From assembly GCF_026627925.1 (NCBI RefSeq), contig NZ_JAPNLE010000009.1, positions 2,666,001 through 2,730,000 on the forward strand: a DNA stretch of 64,000 nucleotides, in the 5' to 3' direction. The notes under the pieces are model-generated. The model saw only the letters and a program-made list of their open reading frames with translations. It ran no database searches and was not told the DNA's origin. This stretch comes from Cupriavidus sp. D39. Its GTDB lineage: Bacteria; Pseudomonadota; Gammaproteobacteria; Burkholderiales; Burkholderiaceae. The translations under genes and the position numbers were made by a program. Shown in pieces: positions 9,942 to 17,852 of the stretch (position 1 is its first letter; each line of letters starts with the position of its first letter).

Positions 9942-10007
9942 CATACTGACGCCCCATACTGACGCCATTAATGCGCCCTACCCGCGCGCCAGGCTCCAAT
10001 ACTCTCG

Positions 10008-10682
10008 ATGACGCTGATCGCACTGAACAAACCCTTCGGCACCATGAGCCAGTTCTCTGCGCACCCGTCGCGCCCGACTCTCGCCGACTGCGTGCAGCGG
10101 CCCGGCGTGTATCCGGCAGGAAGGCTCGATGCCGACAGCGAAGGACTGCTGCTGCTGACCGATGATGGCATCCTGCAGGCGCGCATCGCCGATCCGCACC
10201 ACAAACTGCCCAAGACATATCTGGCCCAGGTCGAAAACGTGCCGGACGAAGCCGCCCTGGCGCACCTGCGCAATGGCGTCGACCTCGGAGACTTCCATAC
10301 CCTGCCGGCGCGGGCGCGCTGCATCGACGAGCCGGACTTCCTGTGGCCACGCACTCCTCCAGTGCGATTTCGCGCCGCCATCCCTACCCAATGGCTGGAA
10401 CTCGAGATCCGCGAGGGCAAGAACCGCCAGGTGCGCCGCATGACCGCGGCAGTGGGATTTCCGACCTTGCGCCTGGTGCGCGTGCAGATCGGCACGCTCG
10501 ACCTGCGCACGCTCGGACTGGCGCCAGGGCAATGGTGCGAGATCGAGCCGAGCGCGCTCGGCCTGCAAGCCATAGCCGCGCCACGCACCCGCACGACCGC
10601 GCGCGGCAGCGGATCGGGGGCCGCAACCAGCCCCCAGGATCGGCGCCCTGCTCGCCCTCGCGCAAAAAGTTACAAAAATTAA
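10008..10682 (+). CDS. rluE: 23S rRNA pseudouridine synthase, RluE type (RsuA/RluB/E/F family)
   Basis: Isomerises a uridine of 23S rRNA to pseudouridine (position 2457 in E. coli for RluE). The 224-residue protein opens directly with [12 protein letters not shown] and has the catalytic motif [19 protein letters not shown], in which the Asp after GRL is the nucleophile. KTYLAQVE, then [27 protein letters not shown] and the closing IG..DL segment complete the core. There is no N-terminal S4 domain, which separates RluE from RsuA, RluB and RluF. The C-terminal 30 residues are basic and low complexity ([11 protein letters not shown]), perhaps an RNA-binding tail. Confidence 0.9.
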   Translation: MTLIALNKPFGTMSQFSAHPSRPTLADCVQRPGVYPAGRLDADSEGLLLLTDDGILQARIADPHHKLPKTYLAQVENVPDEAALAHLRNGVDLGDFHTLPARARCIDEPDFLWPRTPPVRFRAAIPTQWLELEIREGKNRQVRRMTAAVGFPTLRLVRVQIGTLDLRTLGLAPGQWCEIEPSALGLQAIAAPRTRTTARGSGSGAATSPQDRRPARPRAKSYKN

Positions 10683-10792
10683 CAAGTCGCGAGTCAACGA
10701 CTCACCGCCTCGTTTCGTTTTTGACACTGACGCGTCGCATACGAGTACGAGTCAAGCTCTTCCGAATCGATTTACCTTCGAGGTAGTTAAGC

Positions 10793-11014
10793 ATGAACAA
10801 ACTGATCGCTGCTCTGGTTGCCGGCCTGTTCGCCACCGGCGTTTTCGCCCAAGCCGCCGCACCCGCACCGGCAGCCCCGGCTGCTGCAGCGCCTGCCGCC
10901 GAAGCACCGGCTGCAAAGCCCGCGACGAAGAGCACCAAGAAGTCCAAGAAGCACGCTCACAGCAAGACCAAGGCTGCTCCGGCTGCCAAGGCCGACGCTG
11001 CTGCAACGAAGTAA
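10793..11014 (+). CDS. Small exported Ala/Pro/Lys-rich protein
   Basis: A 73-residue protein with a clear signal peptide (MNKLIAALVAGLFATGVFAQA, cleavage likely after FAQA or nearby). The mature part is only Ala/Pro repeats ([18 protein letters not shown]) followed by a Lys/Thr/Ser/His stretch (KSTKKSKKHAHSKTK) and an Ala/Lys tail. It is strongly basic and probably disordered in the periplasm or at the cell surface. Similar short histone-H1-like Ala/Lys proteins are known in Burkholderiales, but none has a defined role I can name. It has its own upstream region with TTGACA at 10721 and a strong terminator behind it, so it is a monocistronic gene. Confidence 0.82.
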   Translation: MNKLIAALVAGLFATGVFAQAAAPAPAAPAAAAPAAEAPAAKPATKSTKKSKKHAHSKTKAAPAAKADAAATK

Positions 11015-11051
11015 GAGTTTGCAGGCAGGCCGGGCTTTACGCCCGGCAAGC

Positions 11052-11085
11052 AAGGCAGGCTGCCCGCAAGGCGCCTGCCTTTTTC
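11052..11085 (+). terminator. Rho-independent terminator after the Ala/Lys-rich protein gene
   Basis: AAGGCAGGC (11052-11060) pairs with GCCTGCCTT (11073-11081) and is followed by a T-run. A smaller hairpin, GCCGGGC/GCCCGGC, lies just before it. Confidence 0.8.
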
Positions 11086-11200
11086 TTGCTCGCGGCGGTA
11101 AGGCCTGCTGCAACGACGTGGAATATTTGATCGCGCCGCTCGCGCGGTAGCTGCGCTATGCTGGCGGCTGTCCCGAACCCGTCATTCGCCGCTCCAATTC

Positions 11201-11650
11201 ATGCGCCCTTTCTTCAAGAACCTGCTCGTCGGCGGCAGCGCCTTCGCCGCCATGGCCTGCGCCTGTGCCCAGTCCCCGGCCAGCTTGCCGGTCAGGCAAC
11301 TCACCGCTGGCATGTACGCGATCAAGGCGGAAATCGCCGCCACGCCCGAGGCCCGCGAGCTCGGCCTGATGTACCGCAAGACCATGCCCGCCAACGAGGG
11401 CATGCTGTTCGTGTTCGAAGAGAAAGCCGGACACTGCTTCTGGATGAAGAATACCGACCTGCCCCTGTCGATCGCCTTCCTGGCCGATGACGGGTCCATC
11501 GTCAATATCGAAGACATGGCGCCCCAGACCGAGGACAACCACTGCCCGCGCGCGGCCGTGCGCTACGCGCTGGAGATGAACAAAGGCTGGTTTGTGCAGA
11601 AAGGCCTGAAGGCCGGCGCGAAGATCGGCGGCCTGCCGCAGGCGCGCTAG
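11201..11650 (+). CDS. DUF192 domain protein, exported
   Basis: A 149-residue protein with an N-terminal signal sequence (FFKNLLVGGSAFAAMACACAQS) and then one DUF192 domain. Family hallmarks are visible: ATPEARELGLMYRKTMPANEGMLFVFE, HCFWMKNTDLPLSIAFL and a later MAPQTEDNHCPRAAVRYALEMNKGWF. The domain is a small beta-barrel found in many bacteria and archaea; its function is not established. The gene stands alone, converges with yajQ, and is separated from it by a 10-bp hairpin. Confidence 0.9.
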   Translation: MRPFFKNLLVGGSAFAAMACACAQSPASLPVRQLTAGMYAIKAEIAATPEARELGLMYRKTMPANEGMLFVFEEKAGHCFWMKNTDLPLSIAFLADDGSIVNIEDMAPQTEDNHCPRAAVRYALEMNKGWFVQKGLKAGAKIGGLPQAR

Positions 11651-11666
11651 ATAGGAAGGGCCACGC

Positions 11667-11692
11667 GCGCGGCAGCATGGCTGCTGCCGCGC
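11667..11692. terminator. Hairpin between convergent DUF192 and yajQ genes
   Basis: GCGCGGCAGC pairs with GCTGCCGCGC across a 6-base loop. It lies between two convergent stop codons, where a shared terminator would be expected, but it lacks a T-run on either side. Confidence 0.4.
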
Positions 11693-11709
11693 CTTCCGGC
11701 GACAGGAGA

Positions 11710-12195
11710 TCAGTCGCGGAAGTTGTTGAAGTCCAGCGGCGCCTCTGGAACGTCCTTGCGCAGCAGCGCGATCACGCTCTGCAGGTCATCGCGCTTGGTG
11801 CCGGTGACACGCACCGCGTCGCCCTGGATGCTGGCCTGCACCTTGATCTTGCTGTCCTTGATCATCTTGACGATCTTCTTGGACAGATCGCCGGTGACGC
11901 CCTTCTTGATGGTGATGACCTGCTTGACCTTGTCGCCACCGATGCGCTCGGTCTTGCCGTAGTCGAGGAAGCGCACGTCGACATTGCGCTTGGCCATCTT
12001 GCTGATCAGCACGTCCTTGACCTGGCCGAGCTTGAAATCGTCATCGGCGAACGCGGTAAGCTCGTTCTCCTTGTGCTCGACCCGCGAATCCGAACCCTTG
12101 AAGTCGAAACGGTTCGTGATTTCCTTGTTGGCCTGCTCGACCGAGTTCTTCACCTCGATCATGTTCGCTTCGCACACTACGTCAAACGACGGCAT
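11710..12195 (-). CDS. yajQ: YajQ family nucleotide-binding protein
   Basis: A 161-residue UPF0234/YajQ protein. Members bind nucleic acids or nucleotides, and the Xanthomonas relative is reported to be a cyclic-di-GMP effector. The sequence is almost textbook: [54 protein letters not shown] and [21 protein letters not shown], ending in PLDFNNFRD. The gene is divergent from murB. A tandem TTGCTGTGTC pair lies in the gap between them (12221-12240). No operon partner is evident. Confidence 0.95.
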   Translation of the reverse strand: MPSFDVVCEANMIEVKNSVEQANKEITNRFDFKGSDSRVEHKENELTAFADDDFKLGQVKDVLISKMAKRNVDVRFLDYGKTERIGGDKVKQVITIKKGVTGDLSKKIVKMIKDSKIKVQASIQGDAVRVTGTKRDDLQSVIALLRKDVPEAPLDFNNFRD

Positions 12196-12373
12196 TGCAT
12201 TCTCCTTGTCTAGCTGCGTGTTGCTGTGTCTTGCTGTGTCTTGCCACTTGCCCGCGGCATATCCGCGGGCCTTGTCGTCGCGCGCGCCGGCTGGCGGCGG
12301 CGCTTACGTATAATCCAGCCTACCCTGCAGTCCGATGCCGTCGACCCCGGCGGCCGCTTCACCTTTCCCTTGC

Positions 12374-13393
12374 ATGGCAGATTTCCTCGAATTTTATCCC
12401 CTGCGCCGCCACAATACATTCGGATTCGACGTGCGCGCGCGCTTTGCCGTGCACGTGCGCAGCGAAGCCGACCTGCTGGCCGCCTTGGCTGACCCGCGCG
12501 CGCAAGGCCTGCCGCTGGTCGTGCTCGGCGGCGGCAGCAATGTGGTGCTGACGCAGGACCTCGACGCCCTGGTGCTGCTCATGGAGATCCCCGGCTACGC
12601 GGTGGCCAAGGCCGACGGGGCCCACCTGGTCACGGCCGGCGCTGGCGAGAACTGGCATGCGCTGGTCTGCCGCACCGTTGCCGACGGCTTGCCGGGCCTG
12701 GAAAACCTGGCCCTGATCCCCGGCACCGCGGGCGCCGCGCCAATCCAGAACATCGGCGCCTACGGCGTGGAGCTGCGCGAGCGCTTCGACAGCCTGCGCG
12801 CATTCGACCGGCGCAGCGGCGAATTCGTCCGCCTGACGCTGGAACAATGCCAGTTCGCGTACCGGGACAGCCTGTTCAAGCGCGAGGGCCGTGACCGCTA
12901 CATCATTACCGCGGTCACGCTGCGCCTGCCGCTGCCGTGGCAGCCGATGCTGGGCTATGCGGAACTGGCGCGCGAACTGGCCACGCAAGGCACGGCGGCA
13001 GCCCCCACGGCGGATGGCATCCGCGACGCGGTGATCGCGATCCGCTCGCGCAAGCTGCCTGACCCTGCGCAGGTCGGCAATGCCGGCAGCTTCTTCAAGA
13101 ACCCGGTGGTGGGCGCCGAGCAGCGCGATGCGCTGCTGGTGCAGCATCCCAGCCTGGTCAGCCATGCGCAGCCCGACGGCAGCTACAAGCTGGCTGCCGG
13201 CTGGATGATCGATCAGTGCGGGTTCAAGGGCTTGAGCGACGGCCCGGTGGGCGTCTACGGCAAGCAGGCCCTGGTGCTGGTGCACCACGGCGGCGGCACC
13301 GGAGCCGCGCTGCTGGCGCTGGCCAACCGCATCGCGGATGCGGTGCAGGCCCGCTTCGGCGTGCGTATCGAGCCCGAGCCGGTGGTGCTTTAA
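12374..13393 (+). CDS. murB: UDP-N-acetylenolpyruvoylglucosamine reductase
   Basis: FAD enzyme that reduces UDP-GlcNAc enolpyruvate with NADPH to UDP-MurNAc, the second committed step of peptidoglycan precursor synthesis. The 339-residue protein is a type I MurB: PLRRHNTFGFDV at the start, the FAD-loop LVVLGGGSNVVL, ALIPGTAGAAPIQNIGAYGVEL, CQFAYRDSLFK with the catalytic region, and GNAGSFFKNPVV containing the proton-donor Ser. The ATG at 12374 was chosen because the protein then begins MADFLEFYPL, as relatives do. A TATAAT box lies at 12309-12314. An in-frame ATG at 12335 is less likely. Confidence 0.95.
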   Translation: MADFLEFYPLRRHNTFGFDVRARFAVHVRSEADLLAALADPRAQGLPLVVLGGGSNVVLTQDLDALVLLMEIPGYAVAKADGAHLVTAGAGENWHALVCRTVADGLPGLENLALIPGTAGAAPIQNIGAYGVELRERFDSLRAFDRRSGEFVRLTLEQCQFAYRDSLFKREGRDRYIITAVTLRLPLPWQPMLGYAELARELATQGTAAAPTADGIRDAVIAIRSRKLPDPAQVGNAGSFFKNPVVGAEQRDALLVQHPSLVSHAQPDGSYKLAAGWMIDQCGFKGLSDGPVGVYGKQALVLVHHGGGTGAALLALANRIADAVQARFGVRIEPEPVVL

Positions 13394-13441
13394 CCGGCAT
13401 CAACCACCATTGACCACCAGCCCCGGTGTGCTTCGCCGGGT

Positions 13442-13753
13442 TCAGGCGAAGTGGCAGACGTAGTCCAGCGTTTCGGTCACTTCGATATCGAAGCTGCTGT
13501 CGCCGGGCACGTTGAACTGCTGGCCGGCGCCATAGGTATGCCACTGGTCTTCGCCAGCCAGCTTCACGCGGCACACGCCGCCATTGATTTCCATGATTTC
13601 CGGAGCGCCGGTGCTGAAGGTCAGCGCGGCGGGAAAGATCACGCCCAGCGTCTTGCGCTTGCCGTCCGGGAACAGCACGGTGTGGCTCACGCACTTGCCG
13701 TCGAAGTACAGGTTGGCTTTCTTGACGACGGATACGTTGTCGAACTGGCTCAC
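13442..13753 (-). CDS. ppnP: Pyrimidine/purine nucleoside phosphorylase PpnP (DUF1255)
   Basis: A 103-residue cupin-like protein of the PpnP (YaiE) family, which phosphorolyses several nucleosides to base and ribose-1-phosphate. Visible signatures are [42 protein letters not shown] and the C-terminal [16 protein letters not shown]. The start is a GTG at 13753, preceded at the right distance by AAGGAG. The frame is open further upstream but no better ribosome-binding site is seen. It converges with murB, with 48 bases between. Confidence 0.92.
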   Translation of the reverse strand: MSQFDNVSVVKKANLYFDGKCVSHTVLFPDGKRKTLGVIFPAALTFSTGAPEIMEINGGVCRVKLAGEDQWHTYGAGQQFNVPGDSSFDIEVTETLDYVCHFA

Positions 13754-13833
13754 GCTATTTCTCCTTGATGCTTGGTTCTGGATGACTGAAATCTGACTGG
13801 AATCTGGAATGTCGAACGAGAGCGAGGCGGCGC

Positions 13834-13855
13834 AAAAAGGGGCCATGGCGGCCCC
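13834..13855 (-). terminator. Rho-independent terminator after argG
   Basis: GGGGCC/GGCCCC with a 5-base loop is followed on the minus strand by TTTTT (the A-run at 13834-13838). It lies about 60 bases beyond the argG stop codon. Confidence 0.75.
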
Positions 13856-13917
13856 CTTCTGCTGAGTGCTGACTGGCCGGCTGCGGCCCGAACCGAGCCG
13901 ATGCCGGAAAGCCCGCC

Positions 13918-15147
13918 TTACTCGCCGCGCTGGCGGCGTGCGTTTTCGGCGATGCGCATGCGCAGCGCGTTCAGCTTGATGAAGCCGCCGGCATCGGCCT
14001 GGTTGTAGGCGCCGCCGTCATCGTCGAAGGTCGCGATGGTCTTGTCGAACAGCGTGTCCTTGGAGTCGCGCGCGACCACGATGACGTTGCCCTTGTACAG
14101 CTTGACGCGCACCCAGCCGTTGACCTTGGCCTGCGTGTGGTCGATCAGCACTTGCAGAGCCTTGCGCTCCGGGCTCCACCAGTAGCCGTTGTAGATCAGG
14201 CTGGCGTAGCGCGGCATCAGGTCGTCCTTCAGGTGCGCCACTTCGCGGTCGAGCGTGATCGACTCGATGGCGCGGTGGGCCTTCAGGATGATGGTGCCGC
14301 CGGGGGTTTCGTAGCAGCCGCGGCTCTTCATGCCGACGTAGCGGTTTTCCACCAGGTCGAGGCGGCCGATGCCGTGCTTGCCGCCCAGGCGGTTCAGCTC
14401 GGTCAGCACTTCAGCCGGGGTCATGCGCTTGCCGTTCAGGCCGACGATGTCACCGCCCTCGAATTCGACGTCCAGGTACTCGGCCGCGTCCGGTGCGTTC
14501 TCCGGCGACACGGTCCAGCGCCACATGTCTTCCTCGGCCTCGGCCTTGGGGTCTTCCAGGTGGCGGCCTTCGAAGGAGATGTGCAGCAGGTTGGCGTCCA
14601 TCGAGTACGGGGCGCCGCCCTTCTTGTGCTTCATGTCGATTTCGATGCCGGCCTTTTCAGCGTAGGCCAGCAGCTTTTCGCGCGACAGCAGGTCCCACTC
14701 GCGCCACGGGGCGATGACCTTCACGCCCGGCTCCAGGCCGTAGTAGCCCAGCTCGAAACGGACCTGGTCGTTGCCCTTGCCGGTAGCGCCGTGCGACACA
14801 GCGTCGGCGCCGGTGCTGCGCAGGATTTCGATCTGGCGCTTGGCGATCAGCGGACGCGCGATCGAGGTGCCGAGCAGGTACTCGCCTTCATAGACGGCGT
14901 TGGCGCGGAACATCGGGAAGACGAAATCGCGCACGAATTCTTCGCGCAGGTCGTCGATAAAGATGTTTTCCGGCTTGATGCCGAACTTGAGCGCCTTCTG
15001 GCGGGCAGGTTCGAGTTCTTCGCCCTGGCCGATGTCGGCGGTAAAGGTGACAACCTCGCACTGATAGGTGTCTTGCAGCCACTTCAGGATCACCGAAGTG
15101 TCCAGCCCGCCGGAGTAGGCGAGCACGACTTTCTTGATATCGCTCAT
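13918..15147 (-). CDS. argG: Argininosuccinate synthase
   Basis: Joins citrulline and aspartate with ATP to make argininosuccinate in arginine biosynthesis. The 409-residue protein carries the PP-loop [18 protein letters not shown] at the N-terminus. It also has the ATP/citrulline segments [31 protein letters not shown] and [17 protein letters not shown]. The start at 15147 ([11 protein letters not shown]) is the family start; the frame is open 13 codons upstream. It lies 189 bases downstream of argF on the same strand, so arginine genes are grouped here, probably with separate or read-through transcription. Confidence 0.97.
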   Translation of the reverse strand: MSDIKKVVLAYSGGLDTSVILKWLQDTYQCEVVTFTADIGQGEELEPARQKALKFGIKPENIFIDDLREEFVRDFVFPMFRANAVYEGEYLLGTSIARPLIAKRQIEILRSTGADAVSHGATGKGNDQVRFELGYYGLEPGVKVIAPWREWDLLSREKLLAYAEKAGIEIDMKHKKGGAPYSMDANLLHISFEGRHLEDPKAEAEEDMWRWTVSPENAPDAAEYLDVEFEGGDIVGLNGKRMTPAEVLTELNRLGGKHGIGRLDLVENRYVGMKSRGCYETPGGTIILKAHRAIESITLDREVAHLKDDLMPRYASLIYNGYWWSPERKALQVLIDHTQAKVNGWVRVKLYKGNVIVVARDSKDTLFDKTIATFDDDGGAYNQADAGGFIKLNALRMRIAENARRQRGE

Positions 15148-15336
15148 GTTCGACTCGATGCGAAAAGTAAGCGTGGCCGGCCACAAAGCCAGTCACGCGA
15201 GAAAAAGGAATGCGGAAAAACCGCTATTTTGACACGTCCGTCCCGGCTTGGGCGGCACTTGGCGAGCCGGGCGGGCATGCGGGCGCCGGATTGGCACACC
15301 GCATGTGCGCCAAACGTGGCACCGCCCCGCCGGCGA

Positions 15337-16260
15337 TCAGTAACGCCCGCAGAGCAGGTATTCCATCAGGGCCTTTTGCACGTGCAGGCGGTTCTCGGCC
15401 TCCTCCCACACCACGCTCTTGGGACCATCGATGACCGCCGCCTCCACTTCCTCGCCGCGGTGCGCGGGCAGGCAGTGCATGAAGAGCGCATCGTCGCCGG
15501 CGCGATCCATCATGGCGGTGGTCACCATCCAGTTCTGGAAAGCGCGCTTGCGCGCGTCGTTCTCGGCCTCATAGCCCATGCTGGTCCACACATCGGTGGT
15601 GACCAGGTCGGCGCCCTGGCAGGCGGCGAGCGGATCGTCGAACACCTTGACCAGGTGCGCGGCCGTTGCCGGCACCATGGCCGGATCGAGCTGGTAGCCG
15701 GGAGGCGCCGAGAAATGGAAGGTGAAGCCGAGGCGTTCGGCCGCCTGGATCCAGGTGTAGGCCATGTTGTTGGCGTCACCGATCCACGCGACCGTCTTGC
15801 CGCGGATGCTGCCGCGCTGCTCGATGTAGGTGAAGACATCGGCCAGCACCTGGCAGGGATGGTATTCGTTGGTCAGCCCGTTGATCACCGGCACCCGCGA
15901 ATGCGCGGCAAAACGCTCGATGATCTCCTGGCCGAAGGTGCGGATCATGATGATGTCGACCATGCGCGAGATCACCTGCGCCGCATCCTCGATCGGCTCG
16001 CCGCGCCCCAGCTGGGAGTCGCGGGTGTTGAGGAAGACGGCGTGGCCACCGAGCTGGTGGATGCCGGCCTCGAACGACAAGCGCGTACGAGTCGAGTTTT
16101 TCTCGAAGATCATGGACAGCGTGCGATCGTGCAGCGGATGCCATGTCTCGTAGTTCTTGAACTTGGTCTTCAGAATCCGTGCGCGGTCCAGCAGGTACTC
16201 GTACTCGTCGGGAGTCAGGTCGCTGAACTGGAGGTAATGCTTGATCGAAGTTGGGCTCAT
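15337..16260 (-). CDS. argF: Ornithine carbamoyltransferase
   Basis: Makes citrulline from ornithine and carbamoyl phosphate in the cytoplasm. The 307-residue protein has the carbamoyl-phosphate site STRTRLSFE near residue 50, the ornithine-loop DVWTSMG, and HCLPAHRGEEV near the C-terminus, with the catalytic Cys. TPDEYEYLLDRAR at the N-terminus is the usual first helix. The ATG at 16260 (MSPTSIKHYLQF) fits relatives. It runs divergently from the DUF3579 gene, across a 396-base gap that holds a perfect palindrome and a TATAAT box. The order rpsT / DUF3579 / argF / argG is conserved in Burkholderiales. Confidence 0.97.
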   Translation of the reverse strand: MSPTSIKHYLQFSDLTPDEYEYLLDRARILKTKFKNYETWHPLHDRTLSMIFEKNSTRTRLSFEAGIHQLGGHAVFLNTRDSQLGRGEPIEDAAQVISRMVDIIMIRTFGQEIIERFAAHSRVPVINGLTNEYHPCQVLADVFTYIEQRGSIRGKTVAWIGDANNMAYTWIQAAERLGFTFHFSAPPGYQLDPAMVPATAAHLVKVFDDPLAACQGADLVTTDVWTSMGYEAENDARKRAFQNWMVTTAMMDRAGDDALFMHCLPAHRGEEVEAAVIDGPKSVVWEEAENRLHVQKALMEYLLCGRY

Positions 16261-16436
16261 AAAACAAAGAAGGCGGCTCGGTAGTGGCATGCCGCCATGA
16301 AGGGTTCATGACCTGGCCATGCCGCGGAGCCGCCTTTCGCGTCGCTTACGCAATTTATCTCAAGGAATCATAAGGGATTATTACTGCTTTGGCGAGCGTG
16401 CACGGCACCTCGCGAGGCACGGAGGCTTATGCGCGA

Positions 16437-16455
16437 GTCTTATATAAGATATAAT
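16437..16455 (+). promoter_or_regulatory. Candidate operator overlapping a -10 box upstream of the DUF3579 gene
   Basis: The 12-bp palindrome TCTTATATAAGA (16438-16449) runs straight into TATAAT (16450-16455). With TTATGC at 16427-16432 this gives a 17-base spacer. A protein bound to the palindrome would cover the promoter. The same core lies upstream of icd at 9847-9858. The rest of the 396-base argF/DUF3579 gap shows nothing recognisable. Confidence 0.55.
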
Positions 16456-16656
16456 ACCCGCTGATTCACGCGGGGCCCGGCATACCCATGCCACCGCCCG
16501 CTGCCGGCATCAAAAGTGCCCCCGCCGACACCGACGCCCCCGCCGCCACGGCCGGAATGAAACGAACTAATCGTTTCCTGGCCGCGTCAAACGGGCTTCC
16601 GTTTGGTCAGTCTGGCGGGTTTACCGTCGAGTCACCCGTCTTATCCCCGCAGTCCC

Positions 16657-16956
16657 ATGAATCCCACAGTTCGCGAATACTTCATCCAAGGCATCACCAA
16701 GGAAGGCAAGACCTTCCGCCCAAGCGACTGGGCTGAACGACTGTGCGGCGTGATGGCGCAATTCCGCCCCGAGGGCGACACCGGCGACCCCCGCATCACC
16801 TATTCCCCTTACGTACGGCCCGTCATGGCAGGCGGGCTGAAAAGCGTGGTGGTCGATGCGCGGCTGCGCGACATCGAGCCCAAGGCGCTGGACTTCGTCC
16901 TCAACTTTGCCCGCGACAACAACCTGCAACTGGTCGAGGCCTGCTCGCTGGAGTGA
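16657..16956 (+). CDS. DUF3579 domain protein
   Basis: A 99-residue protein spanning a full DUF3579 domain, a family largely confined to betaproteobacteria. Visible conserved parts are EYFIQGITKEGKTFRPSDWAERL, the central SPYVRPV and VVDARLRDIEPKALDFVLNFARDNNLQ. Function unknown. The ATG at 16657 (MNPTVREYF) was chosen over an in-frame TTG at 16603. It is transcribed away from argF and ends before a strong bidirectional terminator shared with rpsT. Confidence 0.88.
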   Translation: MNPTVREYFIQGITKEGKTFRPSDWAERLCGVMAQFRPEGDTGDPRITYSPYVRPVMAGGLKSVVVDARLRDIEPKALDFVLNFARDNNLQLVEACSLE

Positions 16957-17038
16957 GTCCGCGCTGAAGCTGCGGCCTCGCCGCAGCAAAGCTAGCCGCA
17001 TGCACCTTCGGGACCAGCGCAAGCCAAATTACAAAGCA

Positions 17039-17068
17039 AAAAGAGCTCGTCAAATGACGAGCTCTTTT
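17039..17068. terminator. Bidirectional terminator between DUF3579 gene and rpsT
   Basis: AAAAGAGCTCGTCA and TGACGAGCTCTTTT form a 14-bp perfect inverted repeat with two bases between. The T/A-runs on both sides suit termination in both directions. The two flanking genes converge on it. Confidence 0.88.
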
Positions 17069-17214
17069 ATCGGACGGACCATCCTCAGGCGATCCACCCT
17101 GCCGACTGACTACCTGACCAGGACTGTGACGCGCCACCTAAGCGACGCGACCATGCGCAATGGCCGGCGAACAGCCGGAAGGTGCCCGGCTTTCGCCCGG
17201 CACCAGTGCCAATA

Positions 17215-17481
17215 TCAGGCAGCCATCGACTTGATAGCCGACGACAGGCGCGACTTGTGGCGTGCAGCCTTGTTCTTGTGCACGATCTTCTTGTCGGCGA
17301 TGGCGTCGATGATCGATTGCGAGTTCTTGAAGATCTCGGCAGCAGCAGCCTTGTCGCCGGCTTCGATCGCCTTGCGAACAGCCTTCACTGCGGTACGCAG
17401 ACGCGAACGCAGGCTGGAGTTGTGGGCGTTCTGTGCGACGGCCTGGCGCGCGCGCTTGCGAGCTTGTGCGGAATTTGCCAT
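17215..17481 (-). CDS. rpsT: 30S ribosomal protein S20
   Basis: An 88-residue, very basic, all-helical protein that binds 16S rRNA in the body of the small subunit. The start [23 protein letters not shown] and the later [14 protein letters not shown] are the family signature. It is a single-gene unit with its own promoter (-35 TTGCCA, -10 TATAAT at 17619-17648). It lies divergent from murJ, as in many betaproteobacteria. Confidence 0.98.
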   Translation of the reverse strand: MANSAQARKRARQAVAQNAHNSSLRSRLRTAVKAVRKAIEAGDKAAAAEIFKNSQSIIDAIADKKIVHKNKAARHKSRLSSAIKSMAA

Positions 17482-17618
17482 TTAAGTAGATTTCCTGAAT
17501 TCAGATGCGTGCCCGACGGAAGGACGGAGCAAACCGCGGACACAATTAAGTGCACATCAAGCGACCCGGGATGCACTGGCACACGAATCCGGAACGCAAC
17601 TAGCCTTGTGAATCGGCA

Positions 17619-17648
17619 ATTATACACACAAGAAAAAGCGGCTGGCAA
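17619..17648 (-). promoter_or_regulatory. Probable rpsT promoter
   Basis: On the minus strand TTGCCA (17648-17643) and TATAAT (17624-17619) are separated by 18 bases. Transcription would start about 130 bases upstream of rpsT, leaving room for a regulated leader. Confidence 0.65.
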
Positions 17649-17718
17649 GCCGAGCCATGCCTCATCTAAGGCGGGGTGACGCAAAGGCCGATATACGGGC
17701 GCCTGCGGGGCCAAACCG

Positions 17719-17724
17719 TATAAT
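17719..17724 (+). promoter_or_regulatory. Possible -10 box of the murJ promoter
   Basis: A TATAAT hexamer about 130 bases upstream of murJ, in the sequence CCGTATAATACG. No good -35 box is seen 17 bases upstream, so this call is tentative. Confidence 0.4.
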
Positions 17725-17852
17725 ACGCGCCACACCGGCCCCGCCCTCGCGTGGCCTCGATGCAACTTTGGCGCGCGCCCGGCGTCTGATCCCGGTTCGC
17801 ACCGGCGGTCCGACCCACGCTGCCGCCGCCACCCCTTGCCGCCGAACCCATC

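Noticed and set aside
12221..12240. Tandem TTGCTGTGTC as a regulatory iteron
   Set aside because: Only two units and no symmetry; probably chance or slippage upstream of yajQ.
14137..16284. 715-codon plus-strand ORF spanning argG and argF
   Set aside because: Antisense shadow; both arginine genes are unmistakable on the minus strand.
16488..16736. 82-codon ORF upstream of the DUF3579 gene
   Set aside because: Overlaps the true start in another frame, low-complexity Ala/Pro beginning, no ribosome-binding site.
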